From positions 100,326 to 164,325 of the forward strand of contig JALMLS010000150.1 in the NCBI GenBank assembly GCA_038496445.1: a stretch of DNA of 64,000 nucleotides, in the 5' to 3' direction. This DNA comes from Trichosphaerium sp. ATCC 40318 (taxonomy: Eukaryota; Discosea; Flabellinia; Trichosidae). Each line of letters starts with the position of its first letter. The first letter of the stretch is position 1. Shown here piece after piece: positions 34,101 to 46,625 of the stretch. The position numbers were made by a program, and so were the translations under genes. A model generated the notes under the pieces. It was given only the letters and a program-made list of their open reading frames with translations. It was not told the origin of the DNA and made no database searches.

Positions 34101-36349
34101 TATGGGAGCCATTTTACAAAATGAAGGTAATAGTTCAATCACTTGCTTGCTATTATAGAAGTTATTCAGGTCATAAATCTATACTTACACTGATATGATG
34201 ATATCCTTTAGTCTATTTTTTTGAACTACAATGTTTTCAAGAGCTGTTTTTATGCTGATGTATAACGTTGGCACTTTTGGGTATTGAGACTTCATATATT
34301 TTGATTGCAACTCCAATATTTTTACAAGAGCAGAAATACCTAATTACCAGGTTAAGAATTTAGTAATTGGGTACTACGTACCTTCTATGCACAAAGTACA
34401 ATAAAACGATGGTTTAATTGAGCGTAAGAGTTTTTCATTGGCTTGTAGATCTCCAACAAAGGCATCCCGTTTAGATCCATAAGCAATCACAGAGTAAAGC
34501 TTCGGATCTTGTCCTTTTAGAACATTACCGAGAGTTTTAAACCAGTGTTCTAACTGCTCTTGTTGCTCCGCAATTGACAGAGACAAGTCAACCTACACGT
34601 TAAACTTGGTAAGTAAATAAATCCAAAACTGTGAAAACGTACAACAATGATATAAATAGCAAGTTGCTTAGTGAAAAAATACTTATGTAAACCCTTGTAC
34701 TCTATCTGTCCAGCAAAGTCCAATACTGTGTACGTAATACCACCAAACCTAGAGTATCTAAATGTATTCCTTTCATACCTTTCACACGCACGTGAGATAG
34801 GAAGTATCAAAACCTACTGTTGAAACAGTGCTGACGTTTTTTTCACCTGCCAAAGACTTTATCAGTGTCGTTTTGCCTTTTAAAAATGAGTCATCGAAGT
34901 GTTTACACTGTCTAAAGTACCTGATCCGCCATGGCCGACAACTAATAGTTTTGCGCCCAATCGCTTGATGTAATCATATTTCTCGCGATTTATTCCGTCT
35001 ACAATCAGTGGTAGCTTACTAGTAGACAAGCTATGACCAGACCAAAATAATGTTTGAAAACGTTGTTTCGATAGCTGGTGTATTTTTACTGATATCACAC
35101 GCATTCCTGAAACATTCCGTGCCATGTTAGTGACTAAAAAAAGTTATAAGTAAGTAGTACTTCTAGGGAGATAAGTGAAACATACCATGATGCAATGATA
35201 TTTCACTATCGTTTCTACATAGATCATATACAAAGAGAATATCACATGTGCAATTTGATATGCAGTTATCCCGATGTTGTTTAATCCATTTAAAGACTTT
35301 TTGGTAGTGTTTTTTAGAATAAACTTCAAAAACTAAAGACATTCCACAATGAGATCTTAGTCTAAGTCTAATACGCTCTGCTTCTTGTTCATCGACAATA
35401 AACTTTGTTTTTTTTCCAAAACAATCATTTAGGTTTTTAAAATATTCAAAATCTTCTGAATATACCCATACTTTAACATCCTTACAGGAGATCTTAGGCA
35501 AAGCGGGTTGGATATTATCAATATTGATAAAAAAAGAAGCTTGATCAGGCTTCCCAGCGATGCAAGTCTTCTGTTTAGTGCTGAGAAACTGACCTCTTCT
35601 AAAGTACCCAATGTACTTACTACCGTCTGGCCAATAATACTCTCCAGCACCATGACGCTCACCGCCTAAGAAGCTACCTTTATACCTGCGACCATCTGGC
35701 CAACTTTTCTCTCCAATACCACAAAACTCGTCGTTCATAAACTGTCCCTTGTATTTACGACCATCTGGCCAATAGTACTCCCCAGTGCCATGAAACTTAT
35801 CCGCCAAAAATAGGCCGACATACTTAGTACCATCTGGCCAGCGGTACTCTCCGGCGCCATTAAACTTACCATCCAAAAAGTCTCCTTTGTATCTACGGTC
35901 ACCTGACAAAAACTTCTCTCCACTGCCAGTCATCTTGTGATCTATGAAATTACCTATGTACTTGACACCGTCAGGCCAAGTTAACTCTCCAATACCATGA
36001 AAATTCCCATCCAAGAAGTGACCGACATACTCGGTACCATCTGTCCAAGACTTTGTTCCTTTGCCTGTCATCTTATTATCCACAAATTCTCCTTTGTATT
36101 TGCGACCGTCACTCCAATAATACTCACCTGTGCCGTTAAAATTGCCATTCAAAAAGGTTCCTATGTATTTATTTCCATTTGGTAATATTAGGCAGCCTTT
36201 ACCACTTCTTTCGCCGTTTTTAATAGTTCCCTTGTATAAACTGCCATTTGGAAGCGTTGTTTCTTCTAAAGAGCATCACATTGCTAATCACTGTATCTGT
36301 TACTTACTGTAGTCACTATTGGTAATATCCGCGATCAAAGCGTGAGACA
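31142..36349 (-). CDS. Multidomain MORN-Roc-COR-ART/PARP-like protein (Roco family)
   Basis: At about 1,500 residues this is the longest protein in the window. ATG 36349 (MSHALIADITNS) starts about 18 exons. Domains in order: ten MORN repeats (YxGxF core, 36265-35560); a linker with receiver-like strands (VWVYSEDFEYF, CDILFVYD); a Roc GTPase (VVGHGGSGKTTLIKSL P-loop, LDFAGQIEY switch II); COR (LYISIKTALENI, LPSFCKMAPIELVASLNYLHSIGTIMF, PPVVSHIMSSFLAP); an unassigned part (33690-32720); an ADP-ribosyltransferase-like domain (GFHGTTE His, GNGIYFTQYPD Tyr, SHYVITNK, DYDEIVLFSKNQVLPRYLVYY with Glu); and a C-terminal receiver-like part (CMVLWVDDK, LCIITNTYRKGDGDD, IPIVVFC), ending at TAG 31142-31144. 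Roco proteins are usually kinases or scaffolds; here an ART/PARP domain stands where a kinase might be. The order is read from exons that all run in one direction with matching phase, but a split into two genes near 33 kb cannot be excluded. Confidence 0.75.
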
Positions 36350-36934
36350 TGGATGGAGACTAAAGAAATGGCTAAAGCACGTGACTTTTTGCTGAAACAA
36401 AACTAGTTAGCTAAAATTGTATTCATACATACAAAACCTAAATCTCGTATTGTAGCGCCTCTCTTTTGTCAGCTGTTTACTTGCTACAGGCATGTAAATC
36501 ATTAGTCGAGCTGGTTATTTATTTGCGAACATCACGTGGTTCATAAAGTGGAAGATGGCATCTTTTCATAGAAGTAAGACCCACAAACCTTCGACGTGCA
36601 CCCATAAGTTCGGTGGGAAATGGCGTAGAAACTCAGCCATTCCCAACGATTTCGTGGCGCTAATCACCGAGTTAAAACTGTGTAATAGCACCAATAAACT
36701 TGTCTGTTCTCAGTGTTGCATAAAGTAGTCAATGACGTAACGGTACAAATGCAGGTAGTTTGTTATGTGAATAAAATGTACAGTGGAATACACTTTTTGA
36801 GATTTTCAACGTTTTACATTAAAGAGCTGTTCATGCGACACTGTAGTAAATATTCACTAATCAGAAAAGGAGTTGACTTAAAGCTCCTTAAACGACGGTT
36901 ACTAAAAATACAAACACAACTCTACAACACAAAC
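36350..36934. other. Divergent intergenic region
   Basis: It lies between the Roco start and the next F-box gene start and must hold both promoters. CACGTG occurs at 36379 and 36534. A plus ORF leading into the F-box exon starts at a non-ATG codon and is not used. Confidence 0.4.
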
Positions 36935-38166
36935 ATGACAGCCATGGCAGAGTTTCCTCCTGAGATATTAAACCATATTTTTTCTTTCCTAGATGCTCAT
37001 TCAATGCTTTCGTACGTACAGGTACAGAAATGATTGAAAAATCAATCAATAACCCAACTAAACAGGTTTCAGCGGCCTTCAACGTCATAGATAACCCCCA
37101 CACATGGAGAAACGCTCACGAAGCGCGTTTCGGAGTAATAAAAGACGCAAGCGCCGAAACAAACTACAAAAAGGCGTATTGTACCTCTAGTACGTTTACT
37201 ATGGCGTAAAAAAGTGGTGTTTACGCTTTACATCGGTTTCCTTATTCCTAACGAGAACCGTTATTAATCGCGTTGTAGGTGACCCAAGATTACCAGCAGA
37301 GAAGATGTGGATAGTTCACTTGGGTAATAATAACTACTGGACTATAAACGAAGAAAAAACAGCGCTGTCTGGTAAAGCAGCACGCCTGAATACTGTTTGT
37401 TGGGTTCAATTCGAAGGAGACAAAAATGGCATTGAACCAGGTTAGTTTTTTCATTTTTTCCAAATCTCTGAATGTACGCTCATAATTTACGTTATTAAAT
37501 GGTCGTGTAGGTGTCTATGATGTAGTTTATAGAATGAAATTTGATAACAGAGAATCAGGAAACTTGGACTGCACATGGAAAGCAAAGCCAACACATGGTA
37601 ATAGTCATACTCATTTTTTCTTATTTTTTTCGCTTCTTGTCGCTTTACAATTGTTGTTTTGATGCCAACGGCGTTTATGATGATTGTGTTATATACCTTA
37701 ATTTAATGACTATAAATAGGTACTGAAATGGTACGCAAGGTGGCAAAGTATGGATACAAATTAAAAAAACAAGATTATAAAGACTGGTTTTATTGGCGCC
37801 CTGGTCAAATCACTGTTACAAAGACTAGCAGTGTCCATTTTGCCAACTTGGGCAATCAACCCTACTGGGTCTCAGGCTGGGTATGTATTACTTTAAATTT
37901 TGTTGTGCAAATGACTTTACCCACTAAGTTCTTTTCTTCGTTATTATTTGGCACTCAAGCAATCTGTTTTCTGACTTTGTTTTTAGCTTGTAGACTATGT
38001 AGCACTTGTAACTCCAGGTTTGTTACACAATGATATCACTCCTGAAGATAACCGCATGCTCAAATATACAGGCGGAGTGTGGAATAGAGCTGGTAAAGCT
38101 AAGACGGGCAAAAAAGCTGAAACAACCGAAGCCTTTGAGAGTGGCGATTCACCTTATGCAGAATAA
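36935..38166 (+). CDS. F-box protein with PP2-like C-terminal domain
   Basis: Six exons from ATG 36935. The F-box is AEFPPEILNHIFSFLDAHSMLSYVQVSAAFNVIDNPHTWR (residues about 4-45), which continues correctly across the first intron. The C-terminal half (MWIVHLGNNNYWTI, CWVQFEG, VYDVVYRMKFDNR, NLGNQPYWVSGWLVDYVALV) looks like a beta sandwich of the phloem-protein-2 or FBA type used by F-box proteins to bind glycoproteins. The role would be an SCF ligase adaptor recognising a glycosylated or folded target. The end is TAA 38164-38166. The F-box is firm; the lectin-like label is a pattern judgement. Confidence 0.75.
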
Positions 38167-38274
38167 ACATTGGCCTATTTCGTACTAGTACCAAACAAGC
38201 ACATTGAACGTAACTCATAAAATCATTATTAAAGAACAAATCAAAACTGAAGACATGATTATCTTTATTGAGGT

Positions 38275-39616
38275 TTAACAGTCGTGCCAAGTTACTTTAG
38301 ATACAGCTCTGTTCGATAAGTCAACATAAACGCTTGCATATTCAAACTCGCGAGTGTAAACCCACGTGTTAGAAACACGTTTTGCTGGACCTTTTGGAGC
38401 GCCAAGTTTACAATGTAAGTGAGGATAAAAGTTGTCTGGACAAGTATGATCTAGTCCATATGGGATGTAATCCGAGATTTCCCAAAAGAGGGAGTATCCC
38501 CACCAGTGGTTCTCCTCGGCAATGAGTAAAAAGTAAGATAAAGCGTTATTAAACTGGTCAGCCATCATCTGTCGTAATCCATTAGTCGTTTTAGGGATAG
38601 TATTGTTAGGCCAAGTCTTAGGATGAATAATTGGTCCAGGCCAACTTTTTATCTCGATAGTGCGATTTTTGTTTAATGGAGAACCTATTATTTCGAATAA
38701 AAGGTGTTGCATCGCGTCAGGAATCATTTTTCCAGTATCACGCTCAAGAAACTCTAGAACGGCGAAGTGATCAACCATTGAAGCTGCAGCGCTTTCTACA
38801 TGAAGATTCAGTCCGTAATCAGTATCTAGAGCGTTCATTATAGCTTTTTGGTTTTCTCCAAATCCGTCTAGTGATTCTTGCAATTTTCTTATCATCGCCC
38901 CTTGCGCTTTGTTGTGAGCCTCATTTTCAGCTTTTGTAAGGTTACGTATTCCAGTATCATATTTTGGTACACCGTCGAGGAAAAAACCGTCGATTAATAC
39001 CTTTCCATTACTGAGACGTTGTTTGGCAATGTCCACTAAGTGACCAACCCAAAAGTCAACAAAATCTTTGTTAGTTGGGTCAAAAAATGGCGAGCCTAGT
39101 GAAGTAGTGAGTATACTAATACTATTACGTTATAAAGCGTACCGTCGTTGGAAATTATGTTGCCCTTATCATCGCGAAGAGACCATTTATCTTGATTTTG
39201 TAACCACGTTTTAGAAGCGGTAGAACACTTTATAATTTGTCCTGCAAAACTTGATTTAAAGTAGAAAATTACTTTAACGTCCGGATTAACCGCCTAAAAA
39301 ATTCGTTAACCTTTTCAGTTTACACGTGATTATTTACCTTCAATTCAGTAGCAGCTTTTAATACAGATTCTTCATCTGTGGTGCCATACTTGAAAGATCC
39401 AAAGCAATTTCCAAACGTGATTATTTTGTAGTTTGATGCCATAAACTTTACTTGAGCATCTGTTACCACACCGCTCGCGTTACTGCCGTGCATATAGACC
39501 ATATCTGCTAATGTATCCCATGTATGAACCCACGGCTTAGTAGCTTCGCAATTACAGAGTAATATCGAAGAGAAGCAAAGAATAAAGCAATACAGGAGCC
39601 TTGTCATTGTTGCCAT
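38275..39616 (-). CDS. Secreted glycoside-hydrolase-like protein (GHL15 type)
   Basis: Three exons start at ATG 39616 (a second ATG is at 39607) with a signal peptide (MATMTRLLYCFILCFSSILLCNC). Motifs suit a TIM-barrel glycosidase: KIITFGNCFGSFKY, DVKVIFYFKSSFAG, DKWSLRDDKGN, FVDFWVGHLVDIAK, VLIDGFFLDGVPKY (acidic residue at a strand end), FAVLEFLERD and a last sandwich strand block TREFEYASVYVDLSNRAV. This order resembles Pfam hypothetical glycosyl hydrolase family 15. The substrate is not known; digestion of bacterial or algal prey polysaccharide is a reasonable guess for a protist. The stop is at 38275. Confidence 0.7.
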
Positions 39617-39968
39617 ATAGAAAAGACTGCGCTCTGACTTGTATCCAATTGTCCACAAAAACAATGTCCACTGGCTAAAATGAGCTGCGAAACGCTAAGA
39701 TCACGTGCCACATAACCAATATACATGCCACAGGGCTTTTTATACAAACGGCATTCACATTAAACTTTAAAACCAAGTTCGCATTCACTTAACCTTTTGT
39801 CTGAATAGTAACGATATTATTCCAAATAAGGCAGATAGTCATCTCAACTTTCTACGAATCATCTGTCTGAACTCATAATGGCATCTTCAGCGAGTGTATA
39901 GTGCGTTGAAAGTATTGAGTGTACTCTTTAATGTACCTCCTAGTGTCTGTAGCTGTTTAATCCTGCTT
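39617..39968. other. Divergent intergenic region
   Basis: CACGTG occurs at 39701. An ATG at 39883 opens only seven codons before TAG. The true start of the PSI-repeat gene may lie here but could not be joined in phase. Confidence 0.35.
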
Positions 39969-41426
39969 ATGTCAGTACTGTATTGCAATGCGTCGTTTTG
40001 CTCTGGACAAGTGAATTGCATGGGCTGTTTGCAAAATAGCAGTTGTGTTTGGTGTAGCGACCCGCCAACTTGCTCTGACGCCTTTAAACCATCTTGTTCA
40101 TGCAATGGAGGCTGTAAAAACTGTTTAAGACAAGATATTTCCGAATGCCCAGCAAACTACAAGCAATGCTCTTCATACACAAATTGTGAGTCTTGTGCTA
40201 ACGACACGGCATGCGGATGGAGCGTAACTGATAGTAAATGCACTTACGGGGATAAAAATGGAGCATGCGATTACTATTACGGTGGTAAATGTGACGGCAG
40301 CGCATCACCAAGTTATTCATGGCAGTATGGGAAAAATGCCAAATGCCCAAGATCCAACGGAAAGTGTAGCCAATATCTCAACTGTTTGGGTTGTACAGAG
40401 GATCCAGCTTGTGGATGGAATGTAAATACTGTAGAATGTACAGCTGGAAACTATTATGGAGCTTGTAATTCAAACGATGATCATCAATGTAGTGGAGGAG
40501 CTACTCCGATTCACTATTGGCAGTATGTACGTCTGCTTCAATTGTACATTGTTCAAAGTAGTCTTATATCTTTGCAAGGGACCAACGGCTATTTGCCCGA
40601 AAAGCTACAGCAAGTGAAAATAAATTTAAGAGTCTGTATTAATGGTAGTGCAATAGGTAGTTGTGATCAATATCTAAACTGTGGTGATTGTGCAAAAGAT
40701 GCTGCTTGTGGTTGGAACGTTGTAGGTAAGTGTACACGTACTCCGACAACTTGTTGTTTCAAATACCATAGCACAAGTTTACTTAATGCCTAGATGAAAC
40801 GTGTATGTCAGGTGATGTAAATGGATCTTGCGTTGCAGCAAATGATGAAGTCTGCCCGGGAACAGGTATGATTGTAGAACGAGTTCAATATTCTTAAAAG
40901 AACTTTAGCTGGTAAAGGCTACAACTGGCGTTTTGCAGAGTCACAATGCCCAAAAAATAATCAACCATGTTCTCAATATTTTGACTGTCAGTCTTGTGCT
41001 GAAGACAACTCTTGCGGATGGAACGTTTTCAGTAAGTATTTTTGTTGACATTGTTAAACTATGTTTATAACATTGAAATAGAGCAAGCATGCGTAGAAGG
41101 AAGCTCTAAAGGTGCATGCGTGCAAGACGATCACTGTACAGGTACACGTGATATTATTAGTATGTTATACTAACCAGAAGAATATAGGATCTGCGTCAGA
41201 AAACGCTTATTGGCAGCAAGGCATTTTTGCAATTTGTCCAAAGAATCATGGTACTTGTCAACAATACAATAGTTGTTCAAGTTGCACTAAAGATATTGCT
41301 TGTGGATGGAATTCACAGACTTCTGTATGTTTATCTGGAGACTTTAAAGGTGCTTGTAATGCCTATACTCAACCAGATGCTAAACACTGGTTCTTCGGTT
41401 CCTGTGATGCTACTTCAATAATATAG
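39969..41426 (+). CDS. Secreted PSI-repeat protein
   Basis: About seven exons. Each encodes a cysteine module of the plexin-semaphorin-integrin (PSI) type: CSxYxxCxxCxxDxACGWN followed by CxxGxxxGAC. At least five are seen: around 40150-40270, 40360-40470, 40640-40730, 40965-41115 and 41235-41375, with WQYG..C linkers between. PSI modules are small disulfide domains that position binding sites in cell-surface or secreted proteins. The frame is open upstream of ATG 39969 through a hydrophobic run (CLILLMSVLYCNA), so the signal peptide is probably completed by an exon I could not place. There is no C-terminal membrane span, so it is probably secreted. It ends with SII and TAG at 41424-41426. 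Confidence 0.75.
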
Positions 41427-41780
41427 CATGTTGACAAAACCCAAATACAAGTTCTGTATACTACATTTTTGATGCTATCTCCAAAATACGGCATTGCGCC
41501 AGCTACTTGTAGCCAATACATTCATTTGTGCGTGTGAACGATTGTTAGGATGACGTCAAAATAGTGTCATCTGAAGTTGTCGTCTTTTTTACAAGCATCG
41601 CATTATACGTCTTCAAAGTATCAATGTTATACATCTTTTTAACAATAGGTTCTATGCACTTTTCTACAAGCTTATTCGCTAAATTCTAAAGACCATAGTG
41701 CCTTAGAATAATACCCAAACTATTACAGAAATCCGTTTTCATTAGTTATGTCAATAGATTAAGGTGGTTTTTTTTTAGTG
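41427..41780. other. Intergenic region, tail-to-tail
   Basis: The 3' flanks of the PSI-repeat gene and the ankyrin gene meet here. No coding or RNA pattern was seen. Confidence 0.45.
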
Positions 41781-42603
41781 CTACAAAGTCAGACTTGCAA
41801 GCATATTTACAACATCATTTACATCATCTGGAGTAGATACATTATCAAGCTTCTGCGTGATACGTTCTGATTGAGCTTGGTAACCACACTTGCTCATGAA
41901 TTTTGCTTTTTTTTCACGTGAGTTTTTGTAAAAAAAAAAAGGAAAAAACAAGCGTACTGATGCTTTGAATGATAGCAAGTGCATCAATTCGATATTTTTG
42001 AGCTGTTCCCCAGTGCGATCTGTATAATGCGTCACGTAAGAAGCCGTGTGAAGGTTACAAAAAAAAAAGAAGTCTCTTTTTTAAATTGGCTTCAAAGTGC
42101 GTACACAACGTGCTGTAATCTACTGCGCGCGAATTTTATTGCCTAGAGGTGATTTTGGGATTGTTGTAGAATGAATAGTTAACGGACCTTTTCAAGATAG
42201 TCTTGTGGTGGTTCTACAGGCAGTAACGGTAAGTTAGGAGCGGCTGACATAGGTTTGAGTACGTATTTGAGTCGGTGCCTCAAGTAGAAGTCCAACAACA
42301 GCTGTATGGCCTGAAATAGCTGCCAAATCAAGCGGCGTGTTATTTTTCGAGTCACGAACGTAAGGATTAGCGCCTCTTGCGAGTAATTCGTGTACTGCTC
42401 TAAGATTGCCTTTTACCGCCATTATATGTAAAGCTTGTACCATTAGTAAATCTCATGGCCTCTCTTAGAGTACCTGTTATGTTATTCTCATCTCCCTCAT
42501 TAATATCGAATCTAGCATTACCAGCCGTACTAAAAAACTCAGCTAACAAACCTTGCCTTGCAAAATCAGGTAATCTGAGGCCTTGAACGAAGGTATTAGC
42601 CAT
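41781..42603 (-). CDS. Ankyrin-repeat protein
   Basis: Five exons from ATG 42603 (MANTFVQGLRLPDFARQGLL). A 40-base intron (GTACTC...ACAAG) joins DENNIT to ALHIMAVKGNLRAVHELL and completes the first ankyrin repeat. A second repeat is DSKNNTPLDLAAISGHTAVVGLLLEA. Three more small exons continue in phase (PPQDYLEK; FARSRLQHVV; SHWGTAQKYRIDALAII; SERITQKLDNVSTPDDVNDVV) to TAG 41781-41783. Total length is about 190 residues. Two or three ankyrin repeats serve as a protein-binding surface; the helical C-terminal part is unassigned. Reading without the short introns would give two unrelated truncated frames. Confidence 0.68.
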
Positions 42604-43017
42604 ACAAAAAACCCGTTTGTGACTCAAGTCAAAATTAAATCAATTCAGCAACTAAACTGCTTATTCGGGAAGCCAGATATGCCTTGAGGTACACAAAGTA
42701 AATAGGCTTCCAAAGAGCTTACATTTAGGAGATATAAAGACACTTGTGGTATTTGATTTCGTTTTTTTTTGTTTCAAAGTACAACTGCTTATAAAATACA
42801 ACGTCTGCTTCTATGCGTTTGCAAGGCAAGACAGAGGGGCACTACGATTTGGCTCCAAGCTTTTTTACCCTTAGTGTACAAACCCCAATCCATCAAAGTT
42901 CTGGTGAGTTCTTTGTACACACAAAAAGGAAGCGAGGGCGAAGGGTTTTGTTTGGAAGATCTCGATAATTTCTTTGCTGCGATCGTTTTGATGTTAGTGC
43001 CTCTATGACTACCTACT
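42604..43017. other. Intergenic region
   Basis: It is the 5' flank of the ankyrin gene and 3' flank of the transcription factor gene. A plus ORF (42769-43008) has no pattern. Confidence 0.4.
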
Positions 43018-45937
43018 TTAGGAAAAATGACCCCTTTCTTTTTGTTTGTGAATGCTCATGATATTGCTCATATGTGTTGAGGAGCTTGTAGAGGCGGCTT
43101 GACCGCGGTTATGTCCTCTAAAACCCAGTGTTAAAACAAACATCTTCAAGCTTGTTAAAACAAACGTTGTACGTACTAGGTTTTCGTTGGGGTCGTTTAC
43201 GTATAGTAGAATTCAACGGATTGCCCACAAAATTCCTTGCCATCATTGCTTACACAGACCTTGACAGAAGTTCCTTTTGGTCCAGGAGGTGTAGAAACAA
43301 TGAGAGTCTTGGCTTCATGGAACTGAGCCGTTACTACGCGATTACCAAACCGGACGCGAAGATCAGGAGAGTTTACAAAATTGGCGCCTAATTCATTCGT
43401 AAGTGTTTGTTGAAGGGTGGTTGTAGTTTGTACCAAGTATAACGGAACGGGTTTGCCCTGATGCTGTACCATGTCTCGGGAAGATCTCAGTAACAGCAGG
43501 AGGAGGTACAGGATTGTTTTTACGCTCTTTTAGGTATGATACATGAGAATAAACTTCAATTGGTCCAGAGATGGCGCTAACACCTGGTATTGTCTCAAAT
43601 ACTGTTCCATTATATTTCTAAACGCGTTAGTGAAGCCAATAGTAAGTTTATAAATTTTAATTCGCTAAACAAAATAAAAACGCTTAACGCTCAGCAAAAA
43701 CCAATCAACTACGAAAATTCGGTACCTTTAGTGAGAATTTAAGCCTGAAAGGAGTTCCTTGCATTTTAGTTGTAGACAACACTTTTAGGCGCTTAAATGT
43801 ACCAAACTGCGTTGTAGAGATTCTAACAACGCGGTTTCCTTCAAGACAAAGTGGCAACATTTGTTCAGAATCACCGCGAACTAATTCAGCCTCAACAAAC
43901 AAATTATTTGCGTTCAAGTCCAGCGTAGGTACATTAGCTAAATAAAAAATCAGAACATACAAAGACGTTAATAATATCATCTCCTACGCACCAACAAGCA
44001 TAATAGTGGGATAAGGCTTCAATATTCTCTTGTATACAGTCTTATTTGGTGGTTGTCTAGCCACACGTAGCTGGTAAATAGGTTTCTGCGCTGGTACGCC
44101 AAATTGACCAGCCGTGCTCATGCCAACTCCATTTCGTATTACAGGTGCTAAACCAACAGCTGTATTGCGTGTGGTCGAAGCAGTTGGTGTTGTGATAACA
44201 ACAGGGTTACCACCCAAGCTTGGATCTGATTGAATCGATACAGGAGTAGTAATTGGCTAAAACAAAAAGGTTAACTTCATTCCCAAGTAAATAAAACACA
44301 AAAAAAGTGTATTTCTACTAGATTTTTGTAATTGAACCTACCTGTAACGCTGCATGAGTTACTTTTGGTTCTACGATCGGTTGCAGATCGATAGACTCAT
44401 TAAACATTGGAATAGGTAAACCATCGCTTGAAAGACCCAAAGGGAAAGCTCCTATAAAGTAAACGTTGAGAATTGATGCTTCAATGAATAGAAACCTGCA
44501 AGTGCAGCTATACTAAAAATTTAATCGTACCGACATCCATATCACCCATTGGATCATTCCATTGTAACTCAGGGTTCATAGGAGGCGCACCATAACCACT
44601 AAATAAATATTTAGCTATTACATGGTTTTGGTTGCATTCTATCGTACTTAGGAGAGTCCACTTGCATACTATGTGGATCGATTTTCTTATTACCATCTCG
44701 GTCACGTTTCTGACCAACACTTGGTGTTGACATCAATAACTCATCAGCAGATTGTGTCAAACGTCTGCGAATCTCTATTAACTCAACAGTACCCAATTGA
44801 AGTAAATTTACAAGAAGGATCAAGTGCGTTTTGGCCAACCTACAGAGGCCAATGTGAGTTTTTTTCATTTCATTTTGAACAATCTGAAAACGCACGGCGT
44901 AAACCACTGCTTAATAGACTCTACTTCATCCAAAGGTAGCTTAAAAACACCAAGCAATAATGGCATTAGACTTGCAGGTATCTAATAATATTAGAATGGG
45001 TTACAGAGCAAAAAACAAACAAAGGGTTTCTTTCAACAAAAAACGGTTGAACGCGAAAACTCATTTTAATAAAATAATGGCAAAAAGGGGTACCTCTGGC
45101 TCCAACTGAATGAGTTGTTGTCTCTCAGAATACTGGGGTGTCTGTAAAATCTGTGTGTTATAATGTCGTAGCGTCTGACGCGTCCAAGACTGAAAATACT
45201 CTTGCCTTCAAAATGCGTCAAAAAAAAAAAAGAAAAAGAGATTGCGTTTTTCTAAGCGTACATCTTTGACAGAGCGTTCAACTGAGCTGTAGGAGAATCA
45301 GGTAGTACATTATTAGTGAATTCGAGAAGCTGAGATAGGGACATGGCTTGTAGAAGCTGTTGAAGTTGACGAAGATCTAACAGCAAGCGAAGCGTTACTT
45401 CAGTCTCAGGTGGGTTCAAAACAACACTTTGTAGGTCAGGACAAGTGTCGATGAAGCCTGGTAGGGTCTCAAAAAGCTGCCCAAGCAAAGGTATCCTCAT
45501 GTTATTTGGTATCTTCGGTTGAACCACATGCGTTAAAGAAACTAGGTGTTCTGGAAGCTCCTGGCGTTTGAGAGTTAGTTGGTGGTTTAAACGCGTTTAG
45601 AATAATTATTGGTACGATAGAACGCGTTTGCGAGTCAGTTTTGGGTGTTTTGGGTGTTTTGGATCGTTTAGGGTGATAAAAAGTGAATACGCCCAACGCA
45701 ATATTAGATATTGTGCGAGCTAGCGTAGTTTTGTTTGACGGCGATAAAGGAATTTATAAATGGCTCACAAAACAAACAAAAACAAATGAAGACGCGTTTA
45801 TGGCGTACTTTACCGAGCGAATGAAGCCGCTCAATCAGTTCTATCAACTCTCTTCGAAGAGGGTCGTTTTTGGGCTCTGCTGGCGGAAACAGGTGTTCCA
45901 GCGGATAACTTGCTTGATTTCCTTGATTCTCAGCCAT
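43018..45937 (-). CDS. Putative transcription factor with Rel-like and IPT/TIG domains
   Basis: About ten exons start at ATG 45937 (MAENQGNQASYPLEHLFPP). The first half is helical and Gln-rich, with TPQYSERQQLIQLEPE and a basic stretch QKRDRDGNKK. A DNA-binding-like beta region follows: QLRVARQPPNKTVYKRILKPYPTIML, LFVEAELVRGDSEQMLPLCLEGNR, FKRLKVLSTTKMQGTPFRLKFSL. Then comes an IPT/TIG domain: AVTEIFPRHGTASGQTRSVILGANF, RVRFGNRVV, STPPGPKGTSVKVCVSNDG, FYY. A 47-base intron splits the IPT domain exactly and restores the G-A-N-F pattern. The layout resembles the Rel/CSL or CudA-type factors of amoebae. It ends at TAA 43018-43020. DNA binding is inferred, not shown. Confidence 0.7.
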
Positions 45938-46319
45938 TTTCTTCAAGTGTCTGTATACTATCTCTGTTTACCGTAAACTACCTACCAATAGGTTTAGGAT
46001 TATACCAAGCTACTCTTTTTGTTTGCGCAGCGTGTGTACCTTACAAACGACACAGGTATTGCCTCAATAGAGGCGTGGCTTTAAAAATACTTAATTTTCT
46101 GTTTCAAGCACGTTCAACAAAGTCATTTGAAAGGACAAAATAGAAACTGTAAACAGTTTATTTTTATTCCACACTTTGAGGCCACACTCGGCTAGCAGTG
46201 AATTTTAAATCTTACAAAGAGCCTAGTAAACCTTTGCCGTCAAGGCACTCTTCCGTGTTGGCATATTTCTGGTGTATTCCAGAGTTACCACGAGAATACC
46301 AGCGTACACTAGATTCGAC

Positions 46320-46625
46320 TCATCCACTGGCCATACGTTCCCTGGAGTTCTCTGCCTCGTAACAAAAAGTGGGATAGCCTCTGTAGATACACTTTATCGT
46401 CAACTTTCCTCTGTTGTACAAGCCGAATTGAGCACCGAGAAAGGTTTTGCCAGCTACGTCTTCGCACTTTAGGTAGTTCCCTTCCACTACCCATCTTCCA
46501 GTACGTGGTACTGAATAGCTGGTGTCACAAGAAAACGCCAATACAATGGTAGCACATAGTGCAACAAGCAAGAGAAGCGTTGCAGAGTAGTTTTTAGATA
46601 AATAGAATAAAACAGGAAGTTGCAT
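46320..46625 (-). CDS. Small secreted or membrane-anchored cysteine protein
   Basis: ATG 46625 (MQLPVLFYLSKNYSATLLLLVALCATIVLAFSC) gives a signal peptide or anchor. The mature part has a regular Cys pattern (GNYLKCEDVAGK, LTIKCIYRGYPTFCYEAENS). The frame stops at 46320, but the minus strand continues with an open exon at about 46305-46213 (NTEECLDGKGLLG) that would add another Cys; the donor at the GTATGG near 46344 does not match its phase, so I leave it out. Function unknown; the length suits a secreted effector or matrix protein. Confidence 0.6.
   Translation of the reverse strand: MQLPVLFYLSKNYSATLLLLVALCATIVLAFSCDTSYSVPRTGRWVVEGNYLKCEDVAGKTFLGAQFGLYNRGKLTIKCIYRGYPTFCYEAENSRERMASG

Noticed and set aside
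42400-42627. 75-residue protein read through the ankyrin intron
   Set aside because: The 40-base intron restores an ankyrin repeat start (ITALHIMAVKGN). The read-through end has no pattern.
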